NCBI GenBank assembly: GCA_035315065.1
Contig: DATFYM010000072.1
Coordinates: 1 to 24,656, forward strand
Length of the DNA stretch: 24,656 nucleotides
Direction: 5' to 3'
Source of the DNA: DATFYM01 sp035315065
GTDB lineage: Bacteria > Acidobacteriota > Terriglobia > UBA7540
The notes below the pieces were generated by a model. That model saw only the letters and a list, made by a program, of their open reading frames with translations, was not told where the DNA came from and did not search any database. This document shows, in pieces, positions 1-7,690 of this stretch (its first letter is position 1; each line of letters opens with the position of its first letter). Both the position numbers and the translations under genes were made by a program.

Positions 1-345
1 GCCGGCGGCCGCAAAACGGTGCTTCTGGCCGAGAAGCGGAAACCGCCCGTGGTGGGCTGGTTTGTGGCCCTGAACGGCGAACAGAAGGGCGAGGACTTTC
101 GCGTGCGCGATGGCCAGAACATTCTGGGTTCGTCTTCGGAAGCGGATATCGTCATTCATGATGCGACCGTCACAGCCAAGCACGCTAGCCTCAGGTACAA
201 GGACGGGAAGTTCTCCCTGACGGATCTCGATTCGTCGAATGGAACGTTCATCAACGACAACTCGGAGCCGATCGCGCGCGAGGAACTGAAGGACAACGAC
301 GTGGTCCGGCTGGGTGAGACCAGCCTGAAGTTCAAGTGCTTCTAG
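1..345 (+). CDS. FHA domain protein, 5' end outside window
   Basis: The forkhead-associated domain binds phosphothreonine on partner proteins, so this is probably a reader for the kinase and phosphatase encoded just downstream. The open frame runs from base 1. A GTG at 19 is possible, but coding sequence continues upstream of it, so I treat the gene as truncated at the window edge. Visible FHA signatures are ILGSSSEADIVI (the G-S phosphopeptide loop), TVTAKHASL (the S/T-x-K-H loop) and DLDSSNGTFIN (the N-G-T/S loop), followed by DVVRLGETSLKF closing the beta sandwich at the C-terminus. The stop TAG is at 343-345. The PP2C gene follows about 110 bases later on the same strand. The family call is firm; the target is unknown. 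Confidence 0.9.
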   Translation, partial: AGGRKTVLLAEKRKPPVVGWFVALNGEQKGEDFRVRDGQNILGSSSEADIVIHDATVTAKHASLRYKDGKFSLTDLDSSNGTFINDNSEPIAREELKDNDVVRLGETSLKFKCF

Positions 346-457
346 TTTGGCTAGGGCGCGCTGGCAGGGTCGGAGCAGGCGAGGCGTCCGCTTGCTCCGG
401 CTCGATACCGGTCGTTCCCGTCCTCTATTCCGACGCCGCTCGAGGACGCACACGGAC

Positions 458-1258
458 ATGAAGATTCGTCCTGGAATTGAACTCGCCAACTTGACCGATG
501 TCGGCTGCACTCGAACCGAAAACCAGGATTATTACGCCTACGCAGAGGCCGAGAGCGACAAGGAGTTTCGAAGGAAGGGGCGCCTGGCCGTGGTGGCGGA
601 CGGCATGGGCGGACACCAGGGCGGCCAAGTGGCGAGCACCATCGCTGTCGAAGCTATCCGTGACACCTACCTGCAAGACGAGGGAGAAGACCCCGAGGCA
701 GCGCTGATCGCGGCTTTTTCCGGCGCGCAGGCTGCCATTCTACAGTTGGCCTCCGAGCACCCGGAACTGACTGGCATGGGGACGACGTGCGTGGCGGTCG
801 CGATCCGGGACGGACGGCTTCACTATGGTCACGTCGGAGATAGCCGTCTTTATCTCTTCCGCAACTCGACCATCTGCCGGCTGACCCGCGATCACACCTA
901 CGTCAATCGGCTGGTCGACGAGGGCACGATCACGCCGGAGCAGGCGGAGACTCATCCGGACCGTAACGTACTGACCGCCGCCCTCGGCATGAACCGCGCC
1001 GTGCCGGCCGAGTTCGGCGAATCAACTCTCGAAGCGAGCGATGTGCTGCTCCTCTGCACCGACGGCCTGCATGGTCTCGTCAGTGACGCGGAAATGCTAG
1101 CAACTACGACCCGGGGTTCGCCGAGCGACGCGTGCCGGGAACTCGTCGCGCTTGCGAAGGCAAGGGGCGGGTTTGACAATATCACACTTCAGATCATCCG
1201 GATTGATAACGGCGGTGAAGAGCGTCAAGGGAGCAGTCATAATCGGGCGGAGGGTTGA
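458..1258 (+). CDS. PP2C-family Ser/Thr protein phosphatase
   Basis: This is a metal-dependent (Mg/Mn) protein phosphatase of the PPM/PP2C family, 266 residues and cytosolic. It is expected to reverse phosphorylation by the neighbouring kinase. Visible motifs are RTENQD (D24), VVADGMGGHQGG (D48, metal ligand), GMGTTC, GHVGDSRLYLF, LTRDHTYVNRLV, LLLCTDGLHGLV and the C-terminal GGFDNIT. These are all the core metal-binding blocks in the usual order and at the usual length. The open frame continues upstream to 347, but that extension is arginine-rich and unlike the family. I chose ATG 458, which has GAGGA at 442-446 and opens directly onto the family N-terminus. It lies between FHA and kinase genes on the same strand, a common signalling arrangement. 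Confidence 0.93.
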   Translation: MKIRPGIELANLTDVGCTRTENQDYYAYAEAESDKEFRRKGRLAVVADGMGGHQGGQVASTIAVEAIRDTYLQDEGEDPEAALIAAFSGAQAAILQLASEHPELTGMGTTCVAVAIRDGRLHYGHVGDSRLYLFRNSTICRLTRDHTYVNRLVDEGTITPEQAETHPDRNVLTAALGMNRAVPAEFGESTLEASDVLLLCTDGLHGLVSDAEMLATTTRGSPSDACRELVALAKARGGFDNITLQIIRIDNGGEERQGSSHNRAEG

Positions 1259-1413
1259 AGTCACCAAAGCTCCTGACCATACGAACCTGCTGATTCGCCA
1301 AGCGGGCCGCAACGGCAACTTCGAGTTCGCAAGCGACCAGTTTGATTCCCTGCGCAGTATCGTCAGCGTGGCGCGCCGGTGATCACCGCACGAGCGAAAG
1401 GACGGAAACGGTT

Positions 1414-3483
1414 ATGATCGGAACGCAAATCGGCAACTACCGCATCGTCGAAAAGCTGGGCGAAGGTGGGATGGGCGTGGTCTATAAGGGCGTCGATGTG
1501 TTCTTGGACCGCCCCGTGGCCATCAAGGTCCTGGGCCCGGACTTGGCGCGCAACCCAGAACTGGTAGAACGCTTCAAGGCTGAGGCCAAAGCTCAGGCCA
1601 ACCTCAATCACACCAACTTGGCGACCCTCTTCGCGTTCCTGGTGCAGGACGGGAACGCGGTGATGGTGATGGAATACGTCGACGGCGAAACGTTTGACCA
1701 GATGATCCAACGGCGGGGGCCGATTCCCAGCCAGGAGGCCATTCCCCTCTTCAAGCAGGCACTTCTGGGCATTAGCGTGGCACACCGCGCGGGCATCATC
1801 CACCGCGACATCAAGCCCAGCAACCTGATGTTGAGACGGGACGGCATTGTCAAGGTGATGGACTTCGGGATTGCCAAGCTGCTGGGGACGCGGGGGCTGA
1901 CGCGGACCGGGACGCAGATGGGGACGGTGGCCTACATGTCGCCGGAGCAGATCCAGAACCGCGGCGTGGATATCCGCTCGGATATTTACGCTCTCGGCGT
2001 GACGCTGTACGAAATGCTGAGCGGGCATATCCCGTTCGAAAGCGACAGCGACTTCCAGATCATGCACGATCATGTGGCTTCGCCGCCGCCGCTGCCGACT
2101 CGCTACTATCCGTACATCCCGAAAGGCATTGAGAACGTCGTCCTGCGGTCGCTCGAGAAGAGCCCCGAGGCGCGGTTCCAGACGGTGGAGGAATTTGGCG
2201 CGGCTCTGGAGCATCCGGATTCCGTCCCGCCGCCATCCTGGGTGGGGATGCCGGCTCCACCACCTCAGGCGCGAATGACCGTTCTCGAGGGAACCGCGCC
2301 GAACCTGCCCTATGCTGGCCCGACCGCTTCGGGGGCGGTCACTACCGGTGCTCCCACGGGTCCCTTGGTTCCTGGAACGGGTCAGCACGGCACTATCCTG
2401 GCGACCCCTTTACCAGGAACACCAACAGGCCAATGGCCGGCCGTGGAAGGTCAGCCCGTCGAACCACAACCTGCACCCAAGCCGTCGTTCCTGGCGAACC
2501 GTCCACTAGTTGGAGCCATCGCCGGCGTAGTCATCTTGCTGGTGGCGTTTGGAGTTTACAGAACGCTGCAGACCCCGCCACCGAAGCCTCCCCCGCCGCC
2601 ACCGCAAAATTCCAATGTGACCTTGCCCTCTGGCCCGACGACCCCGCAGTCGGGACAAGAAATCCAGGTAGCAAGCGGAGGTGGCATAATTGAACAGGGA
2701 GACACTACCCCCGCGCCGGCTCCGGCAAAACCCGAGCCCGCTCCCGCTAAGAAACCTGCCGCCGCTCCAGAGACACCGGGCAGGGCCCCGGCCCAACAGA
2801 GCCAGCAACAGGCTGCGGTTCAACAGATGCTGCAGAATGCCGGTGCAGCCTTTGAGGCCGGGCGGCTGATCGAGCCCGTCGACAACAACGCGATCCATTA
2901 CGCCCGCCTGGTGCGCCAGGTAGACCCCAACAATGCAACCGCCGCCCGACTCGAGCAACGCGTTTTCAACCTGGAGTATCAGATTGTTCGCAACCTGGCC
3001 ACGCAAGGAGAAAGTCGCGAGGCATCGAGGCAACTCACGATCCTCATGCAGTATTTCCCGAACAACCAGAGCCTCCTCCAGCTCCAGGACTCCATCCAAC
3101 AGGCGGCAAACGTGACACCCCCACCACAGGTCCAGACCCCCGTCCAGCCGTCCGTCGTGCCTACTCCCACCAACGTCAACTTCGTGACGGCGGCCTACCA
3201 TCGGCATAAGTTCGGCAGGGAGATCGGTTACTGCGAGGGGTACCTCACGATTAGCCCTAACGGCGGGGTGAACTATTCCTGTCGAGTGGCACACGACCAG
3301 ACGGGATGCCATAACCTTAACGATCAGCTCAGCGACTTCAAGAAGGTCAATGTCTTTACCGAAGGCACTTATGCCGTCTTGCACCTGGAGAAGGGGCGCT
3401 TGGTGAAGTGGGATTTCTACGCGCCGCAGAATGTCTATAACGCTCTAAATGCGGCGGTCAACGCAGCACAAGGAGCGCACTGA
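1414..3483 (+). CDS. Membrane-anchored Hanks-type Ser/Thr protein kinase
   Basis: This is a PknB-like receptor kinase of 689 residues. The kinase domain occupies about residues 9-290: glycine loop GEGGMGVVYKG, K38 in AIKVL, helix-C E57, HRDIKPSN with D132, DFG at D150, and the APE-equivalent SPEQ. A proline-rich linker follows (about 290-360), then one membrane segment (about 363-382, PLVGAIAGVVILLV), a second Pro/Ala-rich stretch, and a helical region (about 470-570) that resembles TPR-like helices. The C-terminal domain (about 590-689, starting FVTAAYHRHKFG) would lie outside the membrane and may sense a signal; I do not recognise a ligand. The frame opens at 1342, but ATG 1414 has AAAGGA at 1397-1402 and begins at the usual kinase N-terminus (IGNYRI). 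The kinase and its predicted phosphatase and FHA partners are co-oriented. Confidence 0.93.
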   Translation: MIGTQIGNYRIVEKLGEGGMGVVYKGVDVFLDRPVAIKVLGPDLARNPELVERFKAEAKAQANLNHTNLATLFAFLVQDGNAVMVMEYVDGETFDQMIQRRGPIPSQEAIPLFKQALLGISVAHRAGIIHRDIKPSNLMLRRDGIVKVMDFGIAKLLGTRGLTRTGTQMGTVAYMSPEQIQNRGVDIRSDIYALGVTLYEMLSGHIPFESDSDFQIMHDHVASPPPLPTRYYPYIPKGIENVVLRSLEKSPEARFQTVEEFGAALEHPDSVPPPSWVGMPAPPPQARMTVLEGTAPNLPYAGPTASGAVTTGAPTGPLVPGTGQHGTILATPLPGTPTGQWPAVEGQPVEPQPAPKPSFLANRPLVGAIAGVVILLVAFGVYRTLQTPPPKPPPPPPQNSNVTLPSGPTTPQSGQEIQVASGGGIIEQGDTTPAPAPAKPEPAPAKKPAAAPETPGRAPAQQSQQQAAVQQMLQNAGAAFEAGRLIEPVDNNAIHYARLVRQVDPNNATAARLEQRVFNLEYQIVRNLATQGESREASRQLTILMQYFPNNQSLLQLQDSIQQAANVTPPPQVQTPVQPSVVPTPTNVNFVTAAYHRHKFGREIGYCEGYLTISPNGGVNYSCRVAHDQTGCHNLNDQLSDFKKVNVFTEGTYAVLHLEKGRLVKWDFYAPQNVYNALNAAVNAAQGAH

Positions 3484-3634
3484 GAGAAACTGGCAACCAT
3501 CCCAAAGGAGCGCTCGCCGCAAGCTGACAATTCTGTAAGTCTGTGTCTGCGTGCCTCAGTGTTTAATCTCTTCACGCGTTCTGGCCTTTCACTTCTCAAT
3601 CGTCAATCGACCATCGCCAATTCCTGACTTGGTG

Positions 3635-3842
3635 GTGGTGTCATTTGGGGAAGAATGGAATCCACAGATTACGCAGATTTCGGAGATTAGGATGAAGAAG
3701 CCGTCTGCCCGACGAAGAGTAACCAGCAAATGGTGGCTTCATTGGACTTGTGACAACGCCGAGGCGTTGTCTGTCGCTCTTTTCTAAATCTGAGAAATCT
3801 GCGTAATCTGTGGATCCTCTTCTTTGTGTCAAATGACACCAC
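3635..3842. repeat. Imperfect palindromic element, CACAGATTACGCAGATT type
   Basis: The 463-base gap between the kinase and glgC contains no convincing gene. It contains two inverted arms. TCCACAGATTACGCAGATTT at 3661-3680 pairs perfectly with 3795-3814. An outer 12-base arm GTGGTGTCATTT at 3635-3646 pairs with 3831-3842. About 105 bases separate the inner arms. The size and lack of coding resemble a MITE-like or REP-like element. The bases just left of it (3619-3630, CAATTCCTGACT) recur beside the palindromic element at 6065-6205, suggesting a shared boundary or target sequence. Confidence 0.75.
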
Positions 3843-3860
3843 TACCCCTGACTTCTGTCA

Positions 3861-3890
3861 TTGGATCGGGCATCGACTCGATGCTAGAAT
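3861..3890 (+). promoter_or_regulatory. Candidate sigma70-type promoter for glgC
   Basis: TTGGAT at 3861-3866 and TAGAAT at 3885-3890 are 18 bases apart, with TG at 3882-3883 giving an extended -10. Transcription would start near 3897, leaving about 50 bases of leader that contain the GGGAGGT ribosome site at 3933-3939. This was found by eye only. Confidence 0.45.
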
Positions 3891-3946
3891 ACCGCCAGCC
3901 GTGCCGGTTCGTAGACGGTCGATCGAGCTCTAGGGAGGTCAACCTC

Positions 3947-5197
3947 ATGACACGTACTCTGGCCTTCGTGATGGCAGGCGGTGAAGGGCGGCGGCTTGAC
4001 CCTCTGACGCGAGATCGAGCCAAGCCCGCCGTGCCTTTCGGCGGCGTCTATCGCATCATCGACTTCGTGCTCAGCAACCTGGTGAATTCAAGCATCACGG
4101 CCATTTACGTGTTGACCCAATATAAGGGCCAGGCCGTCATCGAACACATTCAAGACGGCTGGGTGCACCGACTATCCGGGCGCGAGAACTTCATCCGTGT
4201 GGTTCCGGCGCAGATGCAGCTTGGCAAGAGCTGGTACCGCGGCACGGCGGACTCCGTCTATCAGAACGTCAATCTGATCGAGCAGTTTGACCCCGACGTG
4301 GTGGTGGTGTTCGGGGCCGACCATATCTACAAAATGAACATCGGCCAGATGATTGAATTCCACCTCGAGGCGGGGTCAAAGGCTACGGTGGCCTGCCTGC
4401 CGGTCGCGCGGTCGGAAGGCTCGTCGTTCGGCGTACTCGACGTTAACGAGGCCTGCCGGGTGATTGACTTTGTGGAGAAACCGGCCAACCCGCCCGGGAT
4501 GCCCGGAAAACCGGACTTCTGCCTGGCTTCGATGGGCAACTACGCTTTTGAGCCCGAGACCCTGGTGGAGGCCCTCTCCGCCACGGCCTCGTCGCCCGAT
4601 ACCAACCACGACTTCGGCCGCGACTTAATCCCCTCCCTCATGCGCGCCGGCATCGTCTATGCCTACGACTTCTCGCGCAACCGCATCCCCGGCACCAAGA
4701 CCGGTGAGGAAAACGCGTACTGGCGCGACGTCGGCACCATCGATGCCTACTACGACGCCAACATGGACCTGAAAAACGTGCAGCCGCAACTGAACCTGTA
4801 CAACTGGAAGTGGCCCATCATGACCGCCCACTTTAACGATCCGCCGGTGAAGTTCGTGTTTGACGACACCGGCCGGCGGGGCAACGCCGTCCAGACCATC
4901 ATTTCTTCGGGCTGCATCGTGGCGGGTGGTTACGTCAAAGATTCAGTGCTGGGGCGAAATGTGTTCCTGGACGCGGGTTCTCAGGTGCACGAGTCGGTTC
5001 TGCTCAACAACGTTTCCGTGGCCGCGGGTTGCCGCGTACGCCGGGCCATTATCGACAAGAACGTGCGCCTGGAGCCGGGTGAAACCGTGGGATACGACGC
5101 GGAGGCCGATCGGCGCCGGTACCACGTCTCCGAGAACGGCATCGTGGTAATCCCCAAGATGGCCGAAACGCGGGAAACGTTGGCACGAAACATCTGA
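3947..5197 (+). CDS. glgC: Glucose-1-phosphate adenylyltransferase (ADP-glucose pyrophosphorylase)
   Basis: The enzyme makes ADP-glucose from ATP and glucose 1-phosphate, the committed step of bacterial glycogen synthesis. The 416 residues match the family length (about 420-430). The N-terminal nucleotidyltransferase signature MAGGEGRRLDPLTRDRAKPA is at about residues 9-28. It is followed by RIIDFVLSN, WYRGTADSVYQN, VVVFGADHIYKM (metal-binding Asp), DFVEKP and HDFGRDLIP. The C-terminal third (about 300-400) has the repeated hydrophobic pattern of a left-handed beta helix, which is the allosteric and oligomerisation domain. The frame opens at 3824, but ATG 3947 has a strong GGGAGGT site 7 bases upstream and starts at the family N-terminus. 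No other glycogen gene is nearby. The stop codon is followed within 3 bases by a heptanucleotide repeat array shared with the convergent gene. Confidence 0.95.
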   Translation: MTRTLAFVMAGGEGRRLDPLTRDRAKPAVPFGGVYRIIDFVLSNLVNSSITAIYVLTQYKGQAVIEHIQDGWVHRLSGRENFIRVVPAQMQLGKSWYRGTADSVYQNVNLIEQFDPDVVVVFGADHIYKMNIGQMIEFHLEAGSKATVACLPVARSEGSSFGVLDVNEACRVIDFVEKPANPPGMPGKPDFCLASMGNYAFEPETLVEALSATASSPDTNHDFGRDLIPSLMRAGIVYAYDFSRNRIPGTKTGEENAYWRDVGTIDAYYDANMDLKNVQPQLNLYNWKWPIMTAHFNDPPVKFVFDDTGRRGNAVQTIISSGCIVAGGYVKDSVLGRNVFLDAGSQVHESVLLNNVSVAAGCRVRRAIIDKNVRLEPGETVGYDAEADRRRYHVSENGIVVIPKMAETRETLARNI

Positions 5198-5199
5198 AG

Positions 5200-5308
5200 A
5201 CAGGGAACAGGGAAAAGCGAATAGTAGTGCAGTTCCCTATTCCCTGTTCCCTGTTTCCTATTCCCTGCCCTATTCCCTGTTCCCTATTCCCTATTCCCTA
5301 TTCCCTAT
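5200..5308. repeat. Heptanucleotide array with inverted arms between convergent genes
   Basis: A short purine arm (ACAGGGAACAGGGA, 5200-5213) is followed by a long pyrimidine arm (5232-5308) built of TTCCCTA/TTCCCTG units. The arms are complementary, so RNA from either direction can fold. It begins 3 bases after the glgC stop and overlaps the end of the minus-strand gene, whose last residues (I-G-N-R-E) and TAG stop are repeat units. Read on the minus strand it is a run of GGGAATA/GGGAACA units with four or more G3 tracts separated by 4 bases. Confidence 0.9.
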
Positions 5309-6004
5309 CTGTGAGATGGCTTTGCCCACAAAGAACGGGCCCATATTCTGCATGTATTGCGAGGTCTGGCGGGTCTTGCGCATAAATTGCACGCAGACCG
5401 AGAGGGGGGTGAGCTCGGCGCCGATGAGTCCTATGACGAAGTCGTTGTCGTTCTTATCCAACCCGAAGCAGGCAAGGCGGACATCCTGGGCCAGGCCGGC
5501 TTCGCCGAAAGCACGGCCGATTTTGCCGTGTTCGCCGAGGATGGGCGCCTGCTCCTCCGGCGGCAGCGACATGAAGGCTCCCGTGCGGCGCAGTGGATAC
5601 CACACCGCCCAGGGCCACTCAGGATTCGTCACCGTACACCGGGGCTTCACCAGCAGCCAGTCTTCGAGGTCGGGCTCGTAGCCGAGGGCATAGGTGCGCC
5701 CCAGCATGGTGTACTCGGGCTTGAAGGTGAGCGCGTCGAAGGGACGCTTGAGCAAAAACTCGCGCAGGGTGGTAACGAAGAAATTCGGGTCCTCGCTCCA
5801 AGTGAGCAGGCCGACGCCGTGAATGTCGTTGGCGTCGAGATACAGCACCGACGGAATAGCGGCCGTCTGGAGAGCCTGCGCCAGGGGCCCGGCCTCGTCG
5901 CACTCGCCGAAGGCGAGGAGTTGCATAAACAGCCGGCGGTTGGAGGTCTGGGGCTGGCCGTTTCTTAGACCGCCCTTTTCAGAAATGTCGAGGGTTTCTC
6001 GCAT
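5291..6004 (-). CDS. Chlorite dismutase/HemQ-family heme protein
   Basis: This is a 237-residue member of the chlorite dismutase superfamily. Most members outside perchlorate reducers act as coproheme decarboxylase (HemQ/ChdC) in heme synthesis, so that role is inferred. Family features are HGVGLLTWSEDP near residue 62, a YPLRR block (Y136, matching the radical-forming Tyr of the YP motif, with Arg where many have Lys), LPPEEQAPILGEHGKIGR with the probable heme-ligand His159, FGLDKNDNDFVIGL, and the C-terminal RQTSQYMQNMGPFFVGK. The frame extends to 6193, but that part is translated palindromic repeat. ATG 6004 with a weak GGGAAAGAGA site upstream is preferred; Met27 is an alternative. The last five residues and the stop come from a heptanucleotide array. 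A true chlorite dismutase cannot be excluded from sequence alone. Confidence 0.82.
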   Translation of the reverse strand: MRETLDISEKGGLRNGQPQTSNRRLFMQLLAFGECDEAGPLAQALQTAAIPSVLYLDANDIHGVGLLTWSEDPNFFVTTLREFLLKRPFDALTFKPEYTMLGRTYALGYEPDLEDWLLVKPRCTVTNPEWPWAVWYPLRRTGAFMSLPPEEQAPILGEHGKIGRAFGEAGLAQDVRLACFGLDKNDNDFVIGLIGAELTPLSVCVQFMRKTRQTSQYMQNMGPFFVGKAISQIGNRE

Positions 6005-6064
6005 CGTGGTTTCTCTTTCCCTAGTCTGCCGTACCAGCCAATTCCTGACAGTGCTGGTGCCACA

Positions 6065-6205
6065 AAGAATTGACGATTGCAGATTGACGATTGACGATTG
6101 GAAGACAAGCGCATTGCCGACTGGAGTTGGCCATTGAGAGGGCCGCGCAGCTTGACTGGTCCTCTCTTTCAATCGGCAATCGTCAATCGGCAATCGTCAA
6201 TTCTT
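6065..6205 (-). repeat. Palindromic element, copy 1 (TTGACGA-heptad arms)
   Basis: The left arm, about 6065-6105, and the right arm, 6165-6205, are near-perfect inverted repeats made of 7-base units (TTGACGA, TTGCAGA and, on the right, TTGCCGA variants). They surround a loop of about 60 bases. The minus-strand translation across it resembles that of the element at 9365-9502 (shared blocks QAA and FQSSIVNLQSSIL). The two are therefore homologous copies in opposite orientations, not independent simple repeats. It lies about 60 bases upstream of the chlorite dismutase-family start. Confidence 0.85.
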
Positions 6206-6253
6206 CGCGGGTGGGGCCATTGTCAAGTATTGAGTGTTGCATGACACTAATCC

Positions 6254-7222
6254 CTAGCCTCTAGTCCCTGTCTTCTGGGCGCGTGCCAGCACCAGGCCGG
6301 AATACAAGTTGCCCAGCTCGCGCAGCATTCGCACTGCCGGACCGAAATTCCGCTGGTTGATGTGCTCCACGTTGAGCCCGATGGGCGGCGGGTCCGGCGG
6401 CAGGTTGTCGAACACGTCCATGAGGATGCGCCGCGCCAAGTCGAGGGAGCGATTGAGATAGTCGTCGGCCGAGGGCGGCGGCTCTCCCGGCGTTGCGTTC
6501 GCGGCTTTGGGAACCCGGGCCATCTCGCCCCGCAGCAGGTAGCGATCGAGGTCGGCGGGGATATCGGCGCCCAGCCAGCGCAGGAACTTGAGGTCACGCG
6601 GGTGGCTGACCGGCGCAAAACTCAGGAAGAGGCGCGCCTCCAGCCCGTTCAGTTTCTGGATGAGCCACACCACGTCGTTGGAATCGAAAAGCACCTGGGT
6701 GGTGAAGAACGAGAGCCCGGCGGCGTTCTTGCTGCGGATCCGCTCGTCTTCGTGCAAGCGGCTGGGGATGCTGATGCCGCCCAGTGACACGGGCAGTCCG
6801 GCCTCGCGCACTTGCCGCGCCGCTTCGATAACGCTGGGCCCTGGGTAGGCGATGTCGGGCGATTCGCCTCCCACCAGAATGAAGTTGGTGATGCCGAAGT
6901 CCACCACGGTCTCGCGGAACCAGGTCATCTGGTCCGCCTCGTAGACCACGCCGCGGTTGACGGTGGCTTCCAGGTTCAGCTCGCGGCGGATGCGCTCCCC
7001 GATCCAGCGCGGCTCGGCGCGCTCCACAAATTGGGCCGTGCGCGGCGCGCCGCGGCTTTCCTCGTGGATCTCCGGCAGGTTGATAGCGTCCGCCAGACCC
7101 TGGACCTGCCTCAATCCTTCGAGGGCGGCGTCGATGGCTTCCGGCTTCCCAGCGGAAGGCGGTACCAACTCGAAGAACCGCACCGGAATGGCGGGATCGA
7201 GAATTGTGTCCTTCAGGTGCAT
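6254..7222 (-). CDS. Methylenetetrahydrofolate reductase-family protein
   Basis: The 322 residues show the beta/alpha-barrel pattern of the MTHFR (MetF) flavoprotein family, which reduces 5,10-methylene-THF to 5-methyl-THF for methionine synthesis. Supporting blocks are VRFFELVPP near residue 14 (the catalytic-Glu strand), WFRETVVDFGITNFILVGGE (the family's 'ITN-ILVLRGD' strand), VSLGGISIPSR, AAGLSFFTTQVLFDSNDV (the family's 'ADF-ITQ-FFD' strand), FLSFAPVSHP and a C-terminal GLNVEHINQRNF. It diverges clearly from E. coli MetF, so a related folate- or C1-linked oxidoreductase is possible. The ATG at 7222 has no good ribosome site. It probably forms a minus-strand unit with the chlorite dismutase-family gene about 250 bases downstream. 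The stop lies in degenerate AGGGACT-like heptads. Confidence 0.8.
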   Translation of the reverse strand: MHLKDTILDPAIPVRFFELVPPSAGKPEAIDAALEGLRQVQGLADAINLPEIHEESRGAPRTAQFVERAEPRWIGERIRRELNLEATVNRGVVYEADQMTWFRETVVDFGITNFILVGGESPDIAYPGPSVIEAARQVREAGLPVSLGGISIPSRLHEDERIRSKNAAGLSFFTTQVLFDSNDVVWLIQKLNGLEARLFLSFAPVSHPRDLKFLRWLGADIPADLDRYLLRGEMARVPKAANATPGEPPPSADDYLNRSLDLARRILMDVFDNLPPDPPPIGLNVEHINQRNFGPAVRMLRELGNLYSGLVLARAQKTGTRG

Positions 7223-7327
7223 GGAGTTTGGCGAATGTCGACTGCAGTCTTTACACCAAGCGTCATAAGCAAATGCCGAGAAACTTCAAGCATGTCATTC
7301 TGACGCCACGTATAGTTGTCCTCTAAT

Positions 7328-7463
7328 CTTGAATCTCGATCCTGAATATCTTGAATCTTGAATCTTGAGTCTTGAGTCTTGAATCTTGAATCTTGAGTCT
7401 CGAATCTTGAATCCTCAATCTTCGGTCTTCCATCGTCAATCGTCAATCCTCAATCGTCAATCA
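7328..7463. repeat. Heptanucleotide array, TTGAATC/TCAATCG families
   Basis: About 19 consecutive 7-base units run from TCTTGAA variants (TTGAATC, TTGAGTC, TCGAATC) into TCAATCG/TCAATCC units without changing period. It fills part of the 468-base gap between the divergent folate and molybdopterin genes. No coding function is credible here. Unlike the CCCTGTT arrays it has no G3 runs. Confidence 0.9.
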
Positions 7464-7466
7464 GTG

Positions 7467-7518
7467 TATACTGGCTATGAAAAGGCTTCTATACATGGCG
7501 ACCAAAGTCGCGGCGTGA
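7467..7518 (+). other. TATACT box followed by a 13-codon leaderless mini-ORF
   Basis: TATACT at 7467-7472 lies 4 bases before ATG 7477. The ATG opens a 13-residue frame (M-K-R-L-L-Y-M-A-T-K-V-A-A) ending in TGA at 7516-7518. It could be a leader peptide for the downstream molybdopterin gene, or the beginning of a gene cut off by the repeat that starts at 7531. There is no protein-level support. Confidence 0.25.
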
Positions 7519-7530
7519 GGCGTCTATTCT

Positions 7531-7617
7531 GGATTTTGGATTTTCGATTTTGGATTGAAGAGAAGGGCAAGCATAGCGGGTTCTTCAATCCAAAATCCAA
7601 AATCCAAAATCCAAAAT
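7531..7617. repeat. Heptanucleotide inverted repeat, GGATTTT family
   Basis: The left arm, 7531-7564, consists of GGATTTT/CGATTTT units ending GGATTGAAGAGAA. The right arm, 7581-7617, is its near-complement (TTCTTCAATCC then AAAATCC units). About 16 bases separate them, giving a potential hairpin of more than 30 pairs. The last AAAATCC unit runs into an ATG at 7616, the first possible start of the molybdopterin frame. Confidence 0.88.
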
Positions 7618-7690
7618 GAATTCAGATGCGCCATCACTTGTGTCGTCATCTACAAGAGGCCGAGTTTCGCTCCGGGGCGCGGGCCAACGA

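Noticed and set aside
1363..2388. Long minus-strand frame opposite the kinase gene (and similar ones at 2506-3384, 7646-8605, 9494-10447)
   Set aside because: They lie antisense to well-supported genes, have low-complexity Arg/His-rich products and match no family. They are shadows of GC-rich codons.
5200..5308. Repeated short units as a CRISPR array
   Set aside because: Units are 7 bases, contiguous and without unique spacers; no cas genes are present.
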